The notes under the pieces were generated by a model, which worked only from the letters and a program-made list of their open reading frames with translations, was not told the DNA's origin and made no database searches. Below are positions 17,858 through 26,140 of a stretch of DNA of 64,000 bases, in pieces; within the stretch, counting starts at the first letter, position 1; each line of letters starts with the position of its first letter. The DNA comes from Streptomyces sp. NRRL S-118 (GTDB lineage Bacteria > Actinomycetota > Actinomycetes > Streptomycetales > Streptomycetaceae). The stretch is taken from positions 54,752 through 118,751 of the forward strand of contig NZ_KL591022.1 of NCBI RefSeq assembly GCF_000716335.1, given 5' to 3'. Made by a program: the position numbers and the translations under genes.

Positions 17858-18028
17858 GTGACACCAGAACTGACGAAGCAGGAACAGCGTCCGGCGGAGG
17901 ACGGCGACCCGTCCGCACGATCGGACAGACTCGGCAGCCTCGAAGTGTGGGCCCGTTCGGCCCCGATCCGGCTCGCCGGCTACGAGGACGACCTCGCCGA
18001 GCCGCACATCCTGCCCGGAATCGACTGA
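17858..18028 (+). CDS. 56-residue acidic peptide, candidate peptide precursor
   Basis: A small gene with AAGGAG spaced seven bases before a GTG, and a 13-bp terminator hairpin 16 bases after the stop. The peptide begins VTPELTKQEQRPAEDGD and ends WARSAPIRLAGYEDD, then LAEPHILPGID. It has no Cys, no signal peptide and no transmembrane helix, and the last 20 residues look like a distinct, conserved-type tail. Precursors of ribosomally made modified peptides have this leader-plus-tail form, but no recognised maturation enzyme is adjacent; the nearest same-strand gene is the odd SDR-like protein. Function unknown. Confidence 0.75.
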   Translation: MTPELTKQEQRPAEDGDPSARSDRLGSLEVWARSAPIRLAGYEDDLAEPHILPGID

Positions 18029-18044
18029 TCCACCCGCTTCGCCC

Positions 18045-18073
18045 GTGCCCTCCGCCGATCCGGCGGAGGGCAC
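18045..18073 (+). terminator. Strong terminator after the peptide gene
   Basis: Perfect 13-bp stem GTGCCCTCCGCCG / CGGCGGAGGGCAC with a three-base ATC loop, 16 bases after the peptide stop. It probably also serves the convergent lipase maturation factor gene. Confidence 0.8.
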
Positions 18074-18123
18074 GCGCACGTCCGCCCGCGCCGCGCACGT
18101 CCGCCCGCGCCGCGCACGTCCGC
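18074..18123. repeat. Tandem 19-bp repeat, about 2.6 units
   Basis: The unit GCGCACGTCCGCCCGCGCC occurs at 18074-18092 and 18093-18111, with a partial third copy from 18112. It lies between the convergent peptide and lipase-maturation genes and codes for nothing. Confidence 0.8.
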
Positions 18124-18143
18124 GCCGGCCCCGAGCCGGGTCG

Positions 18144-19565
18144 TCACTCCGATGTGCCGAGCCGCGTCGGCGGCATGAACTCCCGTACGTAGGTCCGGTG
18201 CCACCACGCACCCGTCGCCCGCAGCTCCTGCCAGGTGGTGAACCGGTAGCGGTAGAGCCGGGCGCGGACGACCGCGGGCGGCGCGTCGGGGAACGGGTTG
18301 TGCCGCAGCAGCCGCAGCGTGTCCCGGTCGCCGTCCAGCAGCCGCTCCACCAGCCCGCCGAACCATGAGTAGGCGTAGGCGGGGGAGAGGGCGGCGAACC
18401 ACATCATCCAGTCCAGCCGCAGGTGGTACGGCGCGAATTGGCGCGGCAGCCGCCGCACGTCGCCCGGTTTGCCCTTGAACTCGTACGCGCGCCACACCGT
18501 CCCCGCGTGCAGCACCGTCTCGTCCGTGCCCTCGATGACGATCTCGTGCCGGATCCGGCCGACCGTCCCGAACGCTCCGTAGGTGTTGACCAGGTGCAGC
18601 GGGTCGAAGGACCGGTTCATCGCCTGGCGGCGGGAGAGCAGGTTGCGGGCCGGGTTCCGGCTCAGGAACAGCACGAGCGCGGTGACGGCGAGGACGAGGA
18701 TCCCGTACCAGAGCGGGGGAGCGGGCAGGGCCGGGGCCTGCGCGAACAGGGAGCCGTCCACGGCGGGCACGGCCAGCACGATCGTGATCCAGTTCAGCCA
18801 CGCGAAGTTGCCGGACAGGACCAGCCACAACTGCGTCACGATGATCACGCCCGCCGCGACGCTCGCCACCGGCTGCGGCGTGAACAGCAGCACCGGTACG
18901 ACCAGCTGCGTCACGTGGTTGGCCGCCGCCTCCACCCGGTGCAGCGGCCGGGGCAGATGGTGGAAGAACCAGCTCAGCGGCCCGGGCATCGGCTGGGTCT
19001 CGTGGTGGTAGTAGAGGCAGGTCAGGTCCCGCCAGCAGGGATCGCCGCGCAGTTTGATCAGCCCCGCGCCGAACTCCACCCGGAACAGCAGCCAGCGCAG
19101 CAGCCACAGGATCAGCACGGGCGGCGCGGTGCGCTCGTTGCCGAGGAAGACGGCGAGGAACCCCGCCTCCAGCAGCAGCGATTCCCAGCCGAAGCCGTAC
19201 CAGGTCTGCCCGACGTTGACGATCGACAGATACAGCGCCCAGAGCACCGCCCACATCAGCATGCAGACGGCCAGCGGCACCGCGTCGCCCGCGCCCGCGG
19301 CGAGGGCCGCGGCCAGCGCCGCCCCGGTCCAGGCGCACAGCGCGAAGAACCGGTCCGAGTAGTGCCGGTGGAAGAGGCTGGGCGCCTGCCGCGGTGTCAC
19401 CCGGCGCAGGTGGGCGGGGACCGGCAGCATGCCGCGCTCACCGATGAGCGCCTTGAACTGGAGCGCGGCGCCGGCGAAGGCGACCAGGTAGAGCCCCGCG
19501 AGAGCCCGCTGGAATACCAGCCGGCTCAGCCAGTAGTCGGACGAGGTGAACCAGAACCACTCCAT
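18144..19565 (-). CDS. Lipase maturation factor (LMF1/HTTM-like) family membrane protein
   Basis: A 473-residue polytopic membrane protein. The family signature is clear: WYGFGWESLLLEAGFLAVF, WLLFRVEFGAGLIKLRGD, CWRDLTCLYYHHETQPMP and PGPLSWFFHHLP, with the C-terminal globular part HLRLDWMMWFAAL and LYRYRFTTWQEL. Animal LMF1 helps dimeric lipases fold in the ER. The bacterial members' role is unproven, perhaps in maturation of exported proteins. The ATG at 19565 gives full length. No lipase gene is adjacent. Confidence 0.9.
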   Translation of the reverse strand: MEWFWFTSSDYWLSRLVFQRALAGLYLVAFAGAALQFKALIGERGMLPVPAHLRRVTPRQAPSLFHRHYSDRFFALCAWTGAALAAALAAGAGDAVPLAVCMLMWAVLWALYLSIVNVGQTWYGFGWESLLLEAGFLAVFLGNERTAPPVLILWLLRWLLFRVEFGAGLIKLRGDPCWRDLTCLYYHHETQPMPGPLSWFFHHLPRPLHRVEAAANHVTQLVVPVLLFTPQPVASVAAGVIIVTQLWLVLSGNFAWLNWITIVLAVPAVDGSLFAQAPALPAPPLWYGILVLAVTALVLFLSRNPARNLLSRRQAMNRSFDPLHLVNTYGAFGTVGRIRHEIVIEGTDETVLHAGTVWRAYEFKGKPGDVRRLPRQFAPYHLRLDWMMWFAALSPAYAYSWFGGLVERLLDGDRDTLRLLRHNPFPDAPPAVVRARLYRYRFTTWQELRATGAWWHRTYVREFMPPTRLGTSE

Positions 19566-19587
19566 CGGTTCCAGTATCGGCCGGGGA

Positions 19588-20130
19588 TCACTCCGCGGCG
19601 ATCTTTCGCAGGGTCCGGCCGAGCCGTCGCGCGTACCACCGCTGCAGTACGGGCACGAGCGGCCCGGCCACCCGTGTGTACCAGCGGGCGGGCGTGCTGA
19701 AGGCCGTGACCGTGAACCACACGGAGCCGTCCGCCCGCAGATCCACGACGAACGATTCCTCGCCGCGCTCCGGGTGGCCCGTCCGGGTCCCGTAGGCGAA
19801 GCCCGCCCGTGTCGCCTCGTACGCCGTCCACACCACCTCGCAGGGCGCGGCGATCCGCAGCCGCCCGGCGCCCAGCGCCACCTCGACGGCGACGCCGGGC
19901 GCGGCGCGCCCGGCGTCGGCGCGCACCCGGACGCCCGACGCGCGGTGCATGCGCCAGGTGGTGACGGCTGCGCCGGCCCGCTCGAAGACGTCTGGGCCGC
20001 TGCCGATCAGGACCTCTTCGTGCAGGTGCTGGTAGCCCTCCGGCAGCGGCCGGGCGGCGGTGGCACCGACTTCCGGGTAGCTCAAGGAGGGGGTGTCCGC
20101 GGTGCTCAGGCTGCGGATGAGGCGTGTCAC
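19588..20130 (-). CDS. DUF1990 family protein
   Basis: A 180-residue protein of the DUF1990 family. Typical features are SLSYPEVGAT near the start, the YQHLHEEVLIGSG motif, the hydrophobic core VVWTAYEATRAGFAYGTRTGH and PERGEESFVV. The fold is predicted to bind a hydrophobic ligand; function is unknown. Its GTG start (20130) overlaps the stop of yndJ-like by four bases (GTGA), so the two are translationally coupled, and both sit behind the two-palindrome promoter. Confidence 0.88.
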   Translation of the reverse strand: MTRLIRSLSTADTPSLSYPEVGATAARPLPEGYQHLHEEVLIGSGPDVFERAGAAVTTWRMHRASGVRVRADAGRAAPGVAVEVALGAGRLRIAAPCEVVWTAYEATRAGFAYGTRTGHPERGEESFVVDLRADGSVWFTVTAFSTPARWYTRVAGPLVPVLQRWYARRLGRTLRKIAAE

Positions 20131-20954
20131 GGAACGGCTCCCTCGAGTCGTCGCCAGGCCAGCACCGAGCACAGTGCGAAGCCGAGGGCGTTGCCGAGGC
20201 CGTGGGTGGCGGCCATCCAGGTCAGGTCGGGGTGGGGCAGTCCGGTCGCCTCGCCGAGCGCCCAGCTCAGCGCGAGCAGCATGGTCGCGACCAGGACGCC
20301 GGCCGAGACGGCGAGCAGCGTACGGGTGAGCCGGTCGTCCGCAGCGGCCCGGGTGCCGCGCACGTCCCGCCACGTCAGCAGCGCGACGGCCCACATTCCG
20401 GCGGTGAGGACGAGCGCCCCCGCGAGCTCCGCCCAGTCGTCGAGGAAGTAGCCGAACAGGACGAGCAGGGTGCCCAGGGGCACGCTGAGGGCGGCGAACC
20501 GGCCGCCCGGTCCATCGGCCGCCCGGCAGACCAGGCCCGCGACCAGTGCGGCGGCGAAGCCGGCGAAGTGGAAGTGCGGCACGGTCAGCGCGAGGATCTC
20601 CAGGTCGAAGCCGAACAACCGGTGCCCGGTCCGCTCGGCGACCAGCGCGAGTCCGGCGACCGACGGGCTCACCAGTGCGGTGAGGACGGCGATCTCGGCC
20701 GGTGCCGCCGAGCGCGTACGCAGCAGACGGCGCGGCGCGTGAAGTGCCAGCAGCACGGTGCCGGCCGCGTGGCAGGCGGCGAGCGCGGTGGCGGCCGTGC
20801 CGCGCGGGAGCCAGAGGCACACCGCTCCCGGCAGCGCGAACAGCGGCCACAGCCTCCGGATGGCGGCCGTCCCCTCCGCGTCCATCAGGCGCAGGCCCGC
20901 CGGGACGATCACCAGCATGCCGAGCGCCACGATCGGACCGACCAGTACCGACAC
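20127..20954 (-). CDS. YndJ-like membrane protein
   Basis: A 275-residue polytopic membrane protein resembling YndJ: LVGPIVALGMLVIVPAGL, then LWPLFALPGAVCLWLPRG, the conserved LALTVPHFHFAGFAAALV, and ATHGLGNALGFAL near the end. Function unknown. YndJ proteins usually pair with DUF1990, as here. The GTG at 20954 is preceded by GAGGGGG, and the promoter lies at 20995-21023. Confidence 0.8.
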   Translation of the reverse strand: MSVLVGPIVALGMLVIVPAGLRLMDAEGTAAIRRLWPLFALPGAVCLWLPRGTAATALAACHAAGTVLLALHAPRRLLRTRSAAPAEIAVLTALVSPSVAGLALVAERTGHRLFGFDLEILALTVPHFHFAGFAAALVAGLVCRAADGPGGRFAALSVPLGTLLVLFGYFLDDWAELAGALVLTAGMWAVALLTWRDVRGTRAAADDRLTRTLLAVSAGVLVATMLLALSWALGEATGLPHPDLTWMAATHGLGNALGFALCSVLAWRRLEGAVP

Positions 20955-20969
20955 GGCGACCCCCTCTTG

Positions 20970-21023
20970 TTGAACGCGTTCAACCGGCAGGGTGAGCCTA
21001 GAGGGTCTCTTGAACGCGTTCAA
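20970..21023 (-). promoter_or_regulatory. Promoter with two identical 14-bp operators upstream of yndJ-DUF1990
   Basis: TTGAACGCGTTCAA occurs at 20970-20983 and 21010-21023. On the minus strand the right copy supplies -35 TTGAAC, spaced 17 bases from -10 TAGGCT (20995-21000). The left copy then falls just after the predicted transcript start. This is a classic double-operator repression layout. The palindrome fits the TNNAACNNGTTNNA pattern of the KstR/TetR group, but no TetR gene is in the window. Confidence 0.8.
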
Positions 21024-21126
21024 GCAGCGGGCGGGGAGCGGGCCTCCGGTTGCGGGGGTCTGCCCGATCCGGCAGACATAGAGATCATGCAGGGCTGAAG
21101 CGGTACCGAAAGGCGGGAGGGCCTCC

Positions 21127-22419
21127 GTGCGTACCACCACACGTCGTCGCCGGTGCGGCGCGGTCGCCGCGGTGACCGCGGGACTCCTCGTCGCGGGGTG
21201 CGGCAGCGACGGCGAAGGCCGGCCGGCCGAGGGCCCGGGGGCGCAGTCGGGCCTGCCGGGGCCGCGGGACGTCCTGCTCCAGCCGGCCGCCGCCCACGGC
21301 CCCGCGCCCTTCACCCCCTCCACGGTCAGACCGTCCCCCGACGCGGCGAGCGCGCCCCCGTCGGCCGGGCCCGGCGCCCCGCCGGTCACGGGCATCGTCT
21401 CCGGAGCCACCCCCGGGCTGTACGGCGGCGCCCGCTCGGTCGCCAGCTGCGACGTCGAACGGCAGGTGCGCCTCCTGACCTCCGACCGGGCGCGGACGGC
21501 CGCCTTCGCCCAGGCCGCCGGAGTCAGCCCGACCCGGCTCGCGCCCTGGCTGCGCGGCCTGACGCCCGTGGTGCTGCGGTCCGACACTCGGGTCACCGGC
21601 CACGGCTACCGCGAGGACTCCGCCGCCCCCTTCCAAGCGGTCCTCCAGGCGGGTACCGCCGTCCTGGTCGACGAGTACGGCGCACCGCGGGTGCGCTGCG
21701 CCTCCGGCAGCCCGCTGCGCTCACCCGCCAGCGACGACGGCGGCGTCGAGCACAAGGGGCAGCCGTGGCCCGGGTTCGACCCCGGGCGGGTCGTGACCGT
21801 CACCGCCACCCAGCACGTCGTCGAGAGCCTGCTCATCGTCAGTGTCGTCAGCAACACGCTCATCGAGCGCAGGACCGGCACCGACGGCGAGAAGGACCGC
21901 ATCGTCACCGACGAGAGCGTCCTGAACCGGCCGGCCGAGCCCCCGCCCCAGTCCGCGGAGCCCCTCCCGGTCGCCCCGCAGCCGGTGGGGCCGACCATCT
22001 GCCCGACCGATCCACCCGCGCCGCCCGGGTGCCCCGCGCCACCTTCCGTCGACCCGGAACCGGAGTTCCATGCCGGCGTGGACCGGGGCGGCGCCGAGGA
22101 GGGCGCCGGGGGCCTGATGGGCCCGGACAACGGAATGGACGCCGGACCGGACGCCGGTCCCGACGGCGGCATCGGCTCCGTGCCCGACGACGACGGCTCG
22201 TTCTCGGGGGCGGACGCGGGGCTGGAAGCAGAGCCCGACGCGGGACCGGACGACGCGCCGGACGCGGGACCGGACGAAGGGCCGGGCGCGGGACCGGACG
22301 AAGGGCCGGACGAGGACCTGGAGACGGAGATGGGCGCCGGGGGCCTGATGGGCCCGGACGCCGGACCGGGCGAAGGACTGGACGACGGCGCTGTCGAGCC
22401 GGAGCCGTACGAGGGCTGA
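21127..22419 (+). CDS. DUF6777 lipoprotein with acidic repeat tail
   Basis: A 430-residue exported lipoprotein: signal peptide with lipobox VAGCGSD, a Pro/Ala-rich stretch, then the DUF6777 core SGATPGLYGGARSVASCDVERQV and LTSDRARTAAFAQAAGV, with a conserved pair of Cys. The C-terminal 120 residues are low-complexity acidic repeats (DAGPDEGPGAG, GAGGLMGPD). Function unknown. It precedes a SpoIIE phosphatase on the same strand, an arrangement I recall from other Streptomyces. Confidence 0.8.
   Translation: MRTTTRRRRCGAVAAVTAGLLVAGCGSDGEGRPAEGPGAQSGLPGPRDVLLQPAAAHGPAPFTPSTVRPSPDAASAPPSAGPGAPPVTGIVSGATPGLYGGARSVASCDVERQVRLLTSDRARTAAFAQAAGVSPTRLAPWLRGLTPVVLRSDTRVTGHGYREDSAAPFQAVLQAGTAVLVDEYGAPRVRCASGSPLRSPASDDGGVEHKGQPWPGFDPGRVVTVTATQHVVESLLIVSVVSNTLIERRTGTDGEKDRIVTDESVLNRPAEPPPQSAEPLPVAPQPVGPTICPTDPPAPPGCPAPPSVDPEPEFHAGVDRGGAEEGAGGLMGPDNGMDAGPDAGPDGGIGSVPDDDGSFSGADAGLEAEPDAGPDDAPDAGPDEGPGAGPDEGPDEDLETEMGAGGLMGPDAGPGEGLDDGAVEPEPYEG
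22101..22359 (+). repeat. Internal DNA repeats in the lipoprotein tail
   Basis: A 28-base segment at 22101-22128 recurs identically at 22332-22359 (both encode GAGGLMGPD). Between them lie tandem 27-base-scale copies encoding DAGPDEGPGAG-like units. Length here is likely to vary among strains. Confidence 0.75.
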
Positions 22420-22492
22420 CGGCCCTCCCGCGTCCGCCCCCGTGCTCTTGCATACGGTCGAAAAAGCAGACGAATGATGGCAGAGTGGCTCC

Positions 22493-24601
22493 ATGGTTGA
22501 TCCGGCAGCGGATGCCCTGTCGCTCCCTGAGGACTGGCCCGCCCACCCGGATCTGAGTCTGTCCCTCAATCGCATGGGCAGCTTTGACTGGGACCTGGAC
22601 GCGGGGCTGATGCACATGGACCAGGCCGCCCTCGACGTGTTCCAGGTGGATGCCACGGAGTACGACGGGCGGCCCGAGAGCCTTGCCCCGCGCGTCCCGC
22701 CCACCGAGGCGATCCGCCTCGACGGCATGGTGACCCAGGCGCTGAAGAACGGCAGCAGCCACTACGGTGCCTACTTCCGCATCCGTGACCGCAAGGGGAA
22801 CCTGCGCTGGACCCACACCCAGGGCTTCATCCGGCGCGACGGCAGCGGCCGCCCGCGCCGCATCATCGGAATCGTCCGCGACGCCACCCAGGAGCTCACC
22901 GAGTCCACCGCGCGCTTCGAGGTCGACGCCGAACGGCGCCGGCAGACCAGCGTCGTGGAAGCCACCACCGCGGCGCTCGCCCACGCCAGGACCGTCAAGG
23001 ACGTCATCGACGTGCTCAAGGACTCCCACGGCCTGGAACACCTCGGCGCCACCAGTCTGGTGATGGGCCTGCTGGAGGCCGGCCGCATCCACCTCGTCGC
23101 CGACGGACCGGAGGGCTCCTTCGTGCCCGGCACCCGCTACACCCGGGTGGACGAGCAGTACCCCATGAGCGAAGTCGTCCGCACCCTCGCACCCCGGTAC
23201 ATCGAGTCGCCCGAGGACTTCGCCGCGTCGTACCCCATCCTGTGGCCCCACATCAGCGGCCTCGGCATCACCTCCGCCGCCTACCTGCCCCTCATCGCCC
23301 AGGCCCGGCCCATCGGCGCCCTCGGCCTGCTCTACAGCGACAAGTACGGCTTCTCCGCCGAGGACCGCAACGTCCTGGTCGCACTCGGCAGCAGCATCGC
23401 CCAGAGCCTGCAGCGCGCCATGCTCTTCGAGCAGGAGCACGACCTCGCCGAGGGGCTCCAGCAGGCGATGCTGCCGCGCAGGATCCCGCACGTCCCCGGC
23501 GCGCAGATCGCCGTCCGGTACCGCTCGGCCCGCCTCGGCCGGGACATCGGCGGCGACTGGTACGACATCATCCCGCTGCCCGGCGGGCGGGTCGGCGCCG
23601 TCATCGGCGACGTCCAGGGCCACGACACGCACGCCGCCGCCGTCATGGGGCAGCTCCGCATCGTGCTGCGGGCCTACGCCGCCGAGGGTCACACCCCGGC
23701 CACCGTGATGGCCCGGGCCTCCGTCTTCCTGCACGAACTGGACACCGAACGGTTCGCCACCTGTACGTACCTGGAGGCCGACCTGGCGACGGGCGTGGTG
23801 CAGATCGTGCGCGCCGGCCACGTGGACCCGCTCCTGCGCGACACCGACGGGAGCTGCCGCCGGGTCCCCGTCCAGGGCGGCCTGCCGCTGGGCCTGTCGG
23901 CGGAGTTCGGGCGGCTGGAGTACCCCGTCTCCATCCTGGAGCTGGACCCCGGCCAGGCCCTGCTGCTGTACACCGACGGCCTCATCGAAGAGCCGGGCGC
24001 CGACCTCGACGACGGCATGCAGTGGCTGACGGCGCTGGTGCGCAGCGGTCCGAGCGACCTCCAACTGCTCGCGGACCACCTGTGCGACGTCGTCGACGAG
24101 CGCGGCGGCGACGACGACGTGGCGGTCCTGCTGCTGCGCCGCAGAGGCGGCTACACCCCGCAGGCCGGCGGCCGGCTCCAGCAGCACGTCGCGCAGAACG
24201 ACCCCGAGGCGCTGCGCTCCGCGCGGCACATGATCGGGGCCGCCGTCCGCGCGTGGAGCGCGGCCGGGCGGGCCGACGAGATCGAACTGGTCGCCGACGA
24301 GCTGATCACCAACGCCCTCCTGCACACCGACGGCGGGGCGATCGTCACCCTGCGGATGCCGGCCGGCCATGAACGGCGGCTGCGGGTCGAGGTGGAGGAC
24401 CGCTCCAGCGTGCTGCCGCGCCGCCGGGACGCCGGGATGTCGGGCGTGTCCGGACGGGGACTGCTGCTGGTCGACCGGCTCGCCGACGTGTGGGGCGTGG
24501 AGTCCCGCGGCAGCGGCAAGTGCGTCTGGTGCGAGTTCGCCGTCGGGGAGCGCCAAGGGATCACCCGGTCACCGGTACCTCCGGAAGCGCGGCCCACATG
24601 A
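22493..24601 (+). CDS. PAS/GAF/SpoIIE phosphatase with HATPase domain
   Basis: A 702-residue soluble regulator with no transmembrane helix. PAS (residues about 20-140: MGSFDWDLDAGLMHMD, RKGNLRWTHTQGF), GAF (about 150-310), PP2C-type SpoIIE core (GRDIGGDWYDIIPLPGGRVG, VIGDVQGHD, LLLYTDGLIEEPG, GGDDDVAVLLLRR) and a C-terminal RsbW-like ATPase (ELVADELITNALLHTDGG, GRGLLLVDRLAD). Both metal-binding Asp motifs are intact. Such proteins control anti-sigma pathways. ATG at 22493, 73 bases after the lipoprotein gene. Confidence 0.92.
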   Translation: MVDPAADALSLPEDWPAHPDLSLSLNRMGSFDWDLDAGLMHMDQAALDVFQVDATEYDGRPESLAPRVPPTEAIRLDGMVTQALKNGSSHYGAYFRIRDRKGNLRWTHTQGFIRRDGSGRPRRIIGIVRDATQELTESTARFEVDAERRRQTSVVEATTAALAHARTVKDVIDVLKDSHGLEHLGATSLVMGLLEAGRIHLVADGPEGSFVPGTRYTRVDEQYPMSEVVRTLAPRYIESPEDFAASYPILWPHISGLGITSAAYLPLIAQARPIGALGLLYSDKYGFSAEDRNVLVALGSSIAQSLQRAMLFEQEHDLAEGLQQAMLPRRIPHVPGAQIAVRYRSARLGRDIGGDWYDIIPLPGGRVGAVIGDVQGHDTHAAAVMGQLRIVLRAYAAEGHTPATVMARASVFLHELDTERFATCTYLEADLATGVVQIVRAGHVDPLLRDTDGSCRRVPVQGGLPLGLSAEFGRLEYPVSILELDPGQALLLYTDGLIEEPGADLDDGMQWLTALVRSGPSDLQLLADHLCDVVDERGGDDDVAVLLLRRRGGYTPQAGGRLQQHVAQNDPEALRSARHMIGAAVRAWSAAGRADEIELVADELITNALLHTDGGAIVTLRMPAGHERRLRVEVEDRSSVLPRRRDAGMSGVSGRGLLLVDRLADVWGVESRGSGKCVWCEFAVGERQGITRSPVPPEARPT

Positions 24602-24752
24602 GTCGTTGACCGTACGTGTGCGGACCGTGCTTGACCGTGACCGGCCGAAGGCGTTGACTGCTTTCCCGTGGCCCTCCAGGAGCCGGGCCGCACGCACGGC
24701 CCTCCGGCCGGCCGCAAGGCCCGGCCCCGGCCCCGGACGACATGAGGATCCC

Positions 24753-26126
24753 TTGAGCAGTGAGCTGCTGGCACCTCTCGACCTGGCCTTCTGGCACCTC
24801 GAAACGGCCGATCACCCGATGCACCTCGGGGCGCTGGCCCGCTTCGACCCCGGACCCGCCGACCCGGCCGGCGTGCTGGAACTGCTCGCCGAGCGCGCCG
24901 CGGCCATCCCCCGGCTGCGGATGCGCGTCCGCGACGTGCTGCTGCCTGTCGGCGGTGCCCGCTGGAGCGTGGACAAGTCCTTCGACGTCCACCGCCACGT
25001 CCGGCACATCCGGCTGCCCGGGGGCGGCGACTTCGCCGCCGAGGCCGCCGGGCTCGCCGGCGAGCTGATGGAACGCCCGCTCGAACGAGGGCTGCCTCCC
25101 TGGGAGATGTACCTGCTGACCGGCGCCCCCGGTGGCCCCTTCGCGGTGCTGGTCAAGCTGCACCACGCCCTCGCAGACGGCATGCGGGCCGTCGCGATCG
25201 GCGCGGGCATCTTCGACGAGATCGCCGACGTCACCGGACGCGGGGGCGTCGGCCGCCGACGCCCCCGCCCCGTGCCGCCCCGCTCCTGGCTGCCGGGTCC
25301 CTGGTCGGCGGCCGGGCTGGTGGGCGGCGCCGCGCGCGGCCGCATCGAGGAGCTCGGCCACGCCCTGGGCGTCGGTGCCTCCGTCGTACGGGCCAGCCGC
25401 CTCGACCCGCGCGGAACGCCCGCGCTCACCGCCGAGTCCAGCGGGACGCGGCGCCTGGTCACCGCCGAGCTGGACCTGGAGGAGATCCGCCGGGTGCGCC
25501 GCGAGGCGGGCGGCACGGCCAACGACGTACTGCTCGCCGTGGTCGCCGGGGCGCTGCGCCACTGGATGCTGGAGCGCGGCGACCGGCTGCCCGCCGACGA
25601 CCCGCGCGCCCTGGTGCCGGTCTCCCGGCGCAGGCCCGGCTCCCCGCCCGACTCGGGCAACACGTTCTCCGCGTACCTCCTCGATCTGCCGCTCACCGAC
25701 CCCGACCCGCTGAGCCGGCTCGACGCCGTACGCCGCGGCATGGACCGCAACAAGGCCGCCGGGCCCTCCCGCGGCGCCGGGGCCGTCGCCGTACTCGCCG
25801 ACCAGCTTCCTCCGCTGGCACACCGGTTCGGTGCGGCGCTGGCCGGAGGGGCGGCCCGGATGCTGTTCGACGTCCTGGTCACCAACGTGCCGCTGCCCCG
25901 CTCGGCCCTCTCCCTCGCCGGCAGCCCGCTGCGCGCCCTCCACCCCATGGCGCCGCTCGCCCGCGGCCAGTCGCTGACCGTCGCGATGTCCCCGTACGGC
26001 GGACAGGTCCACGTCGGCCTCGTCGCCGACGGCAAGGCCCTGCCCGACCTGGACCGCCTCGGTCACGCCCTGCACGCCGAACTCGCCGGACTCGTGAAGG
26101 CCACCGACCGCTCCCACCCCCTCTAA
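24753..26126 (+). CDS. Wax ester synthase/diacylglycerol acyltransferase (WS/DGAT)
   Basis: A 457-residue acyltransferase joining acyl-CoA to diacylglycerol or a fatty alcohol, making triacylglycerol or wax ester storage lipid. The opening LLAPLDLAFWHLETADHPMH and the catalytic HHALADGMRA (HHxxxDG) are clear, and the C-terminal DVLVTNVPLPRS matches the NVPGP-like region of the family. The TTG at 24753 with GAGG six bases upstream is the best start; the same frame has no better ATG or GTG. The Fpg/Nei gene follows after 14 bases. Confidence 0.92.
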   Translation: MSSELLAPLDLAFWHLETADHPMHLGALARFDPGPADPAGVLELLAERAAAIPRLRMRVRDVLLPVGGARWSVDKSFDVHRHVRHIRLPGGGDFAAEAAGLAGELMERPLERGLPPWEMYLLTGAPGGPFAVLVKLHHALADGMRAVAIGAGIFDEIADVTGRGGVGRRRPRPVPPRSWLPGPWSAAGLVGGAARGRIEELGHALGVGASVVRASRLDPRGTPALTAESSGTRRLVTAELDLEEIRRVRREAGGTANDVLLAVVAGALRHWMLERGDRLPADDPRALVPVSRRRPGSPPDSGNTFSAYLLDLPLTDPDPLSRLDAVRRGMDRNKAAGPSRGAGAVAVLADQLPPLAHRFGAALAGGAARMLFDVLVTNVPLPRSALSLAGSPLRALHPMAPLARGQSLTVAMSPYGGQVHVGLVADGKALPDLDRLGHALHAELAGLVKATDRSHPL

Positions 26127-26140
26127 GGCAAGCTGGAACC

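Noticed and set aside
18074..18123. CRISPR-like repeat array
   Set aside because: Units are directly adjacent with no spacers and are not palindromic in the way CRISPR repeats are.
24602..24752. Small open frame between the second phosphatase and WS/DGAT
   Set aside because: No ribosome site and arginine-rich content; the frame is the upstream extension of the WS/DGAT gene, which starts at the TTG at 24753.
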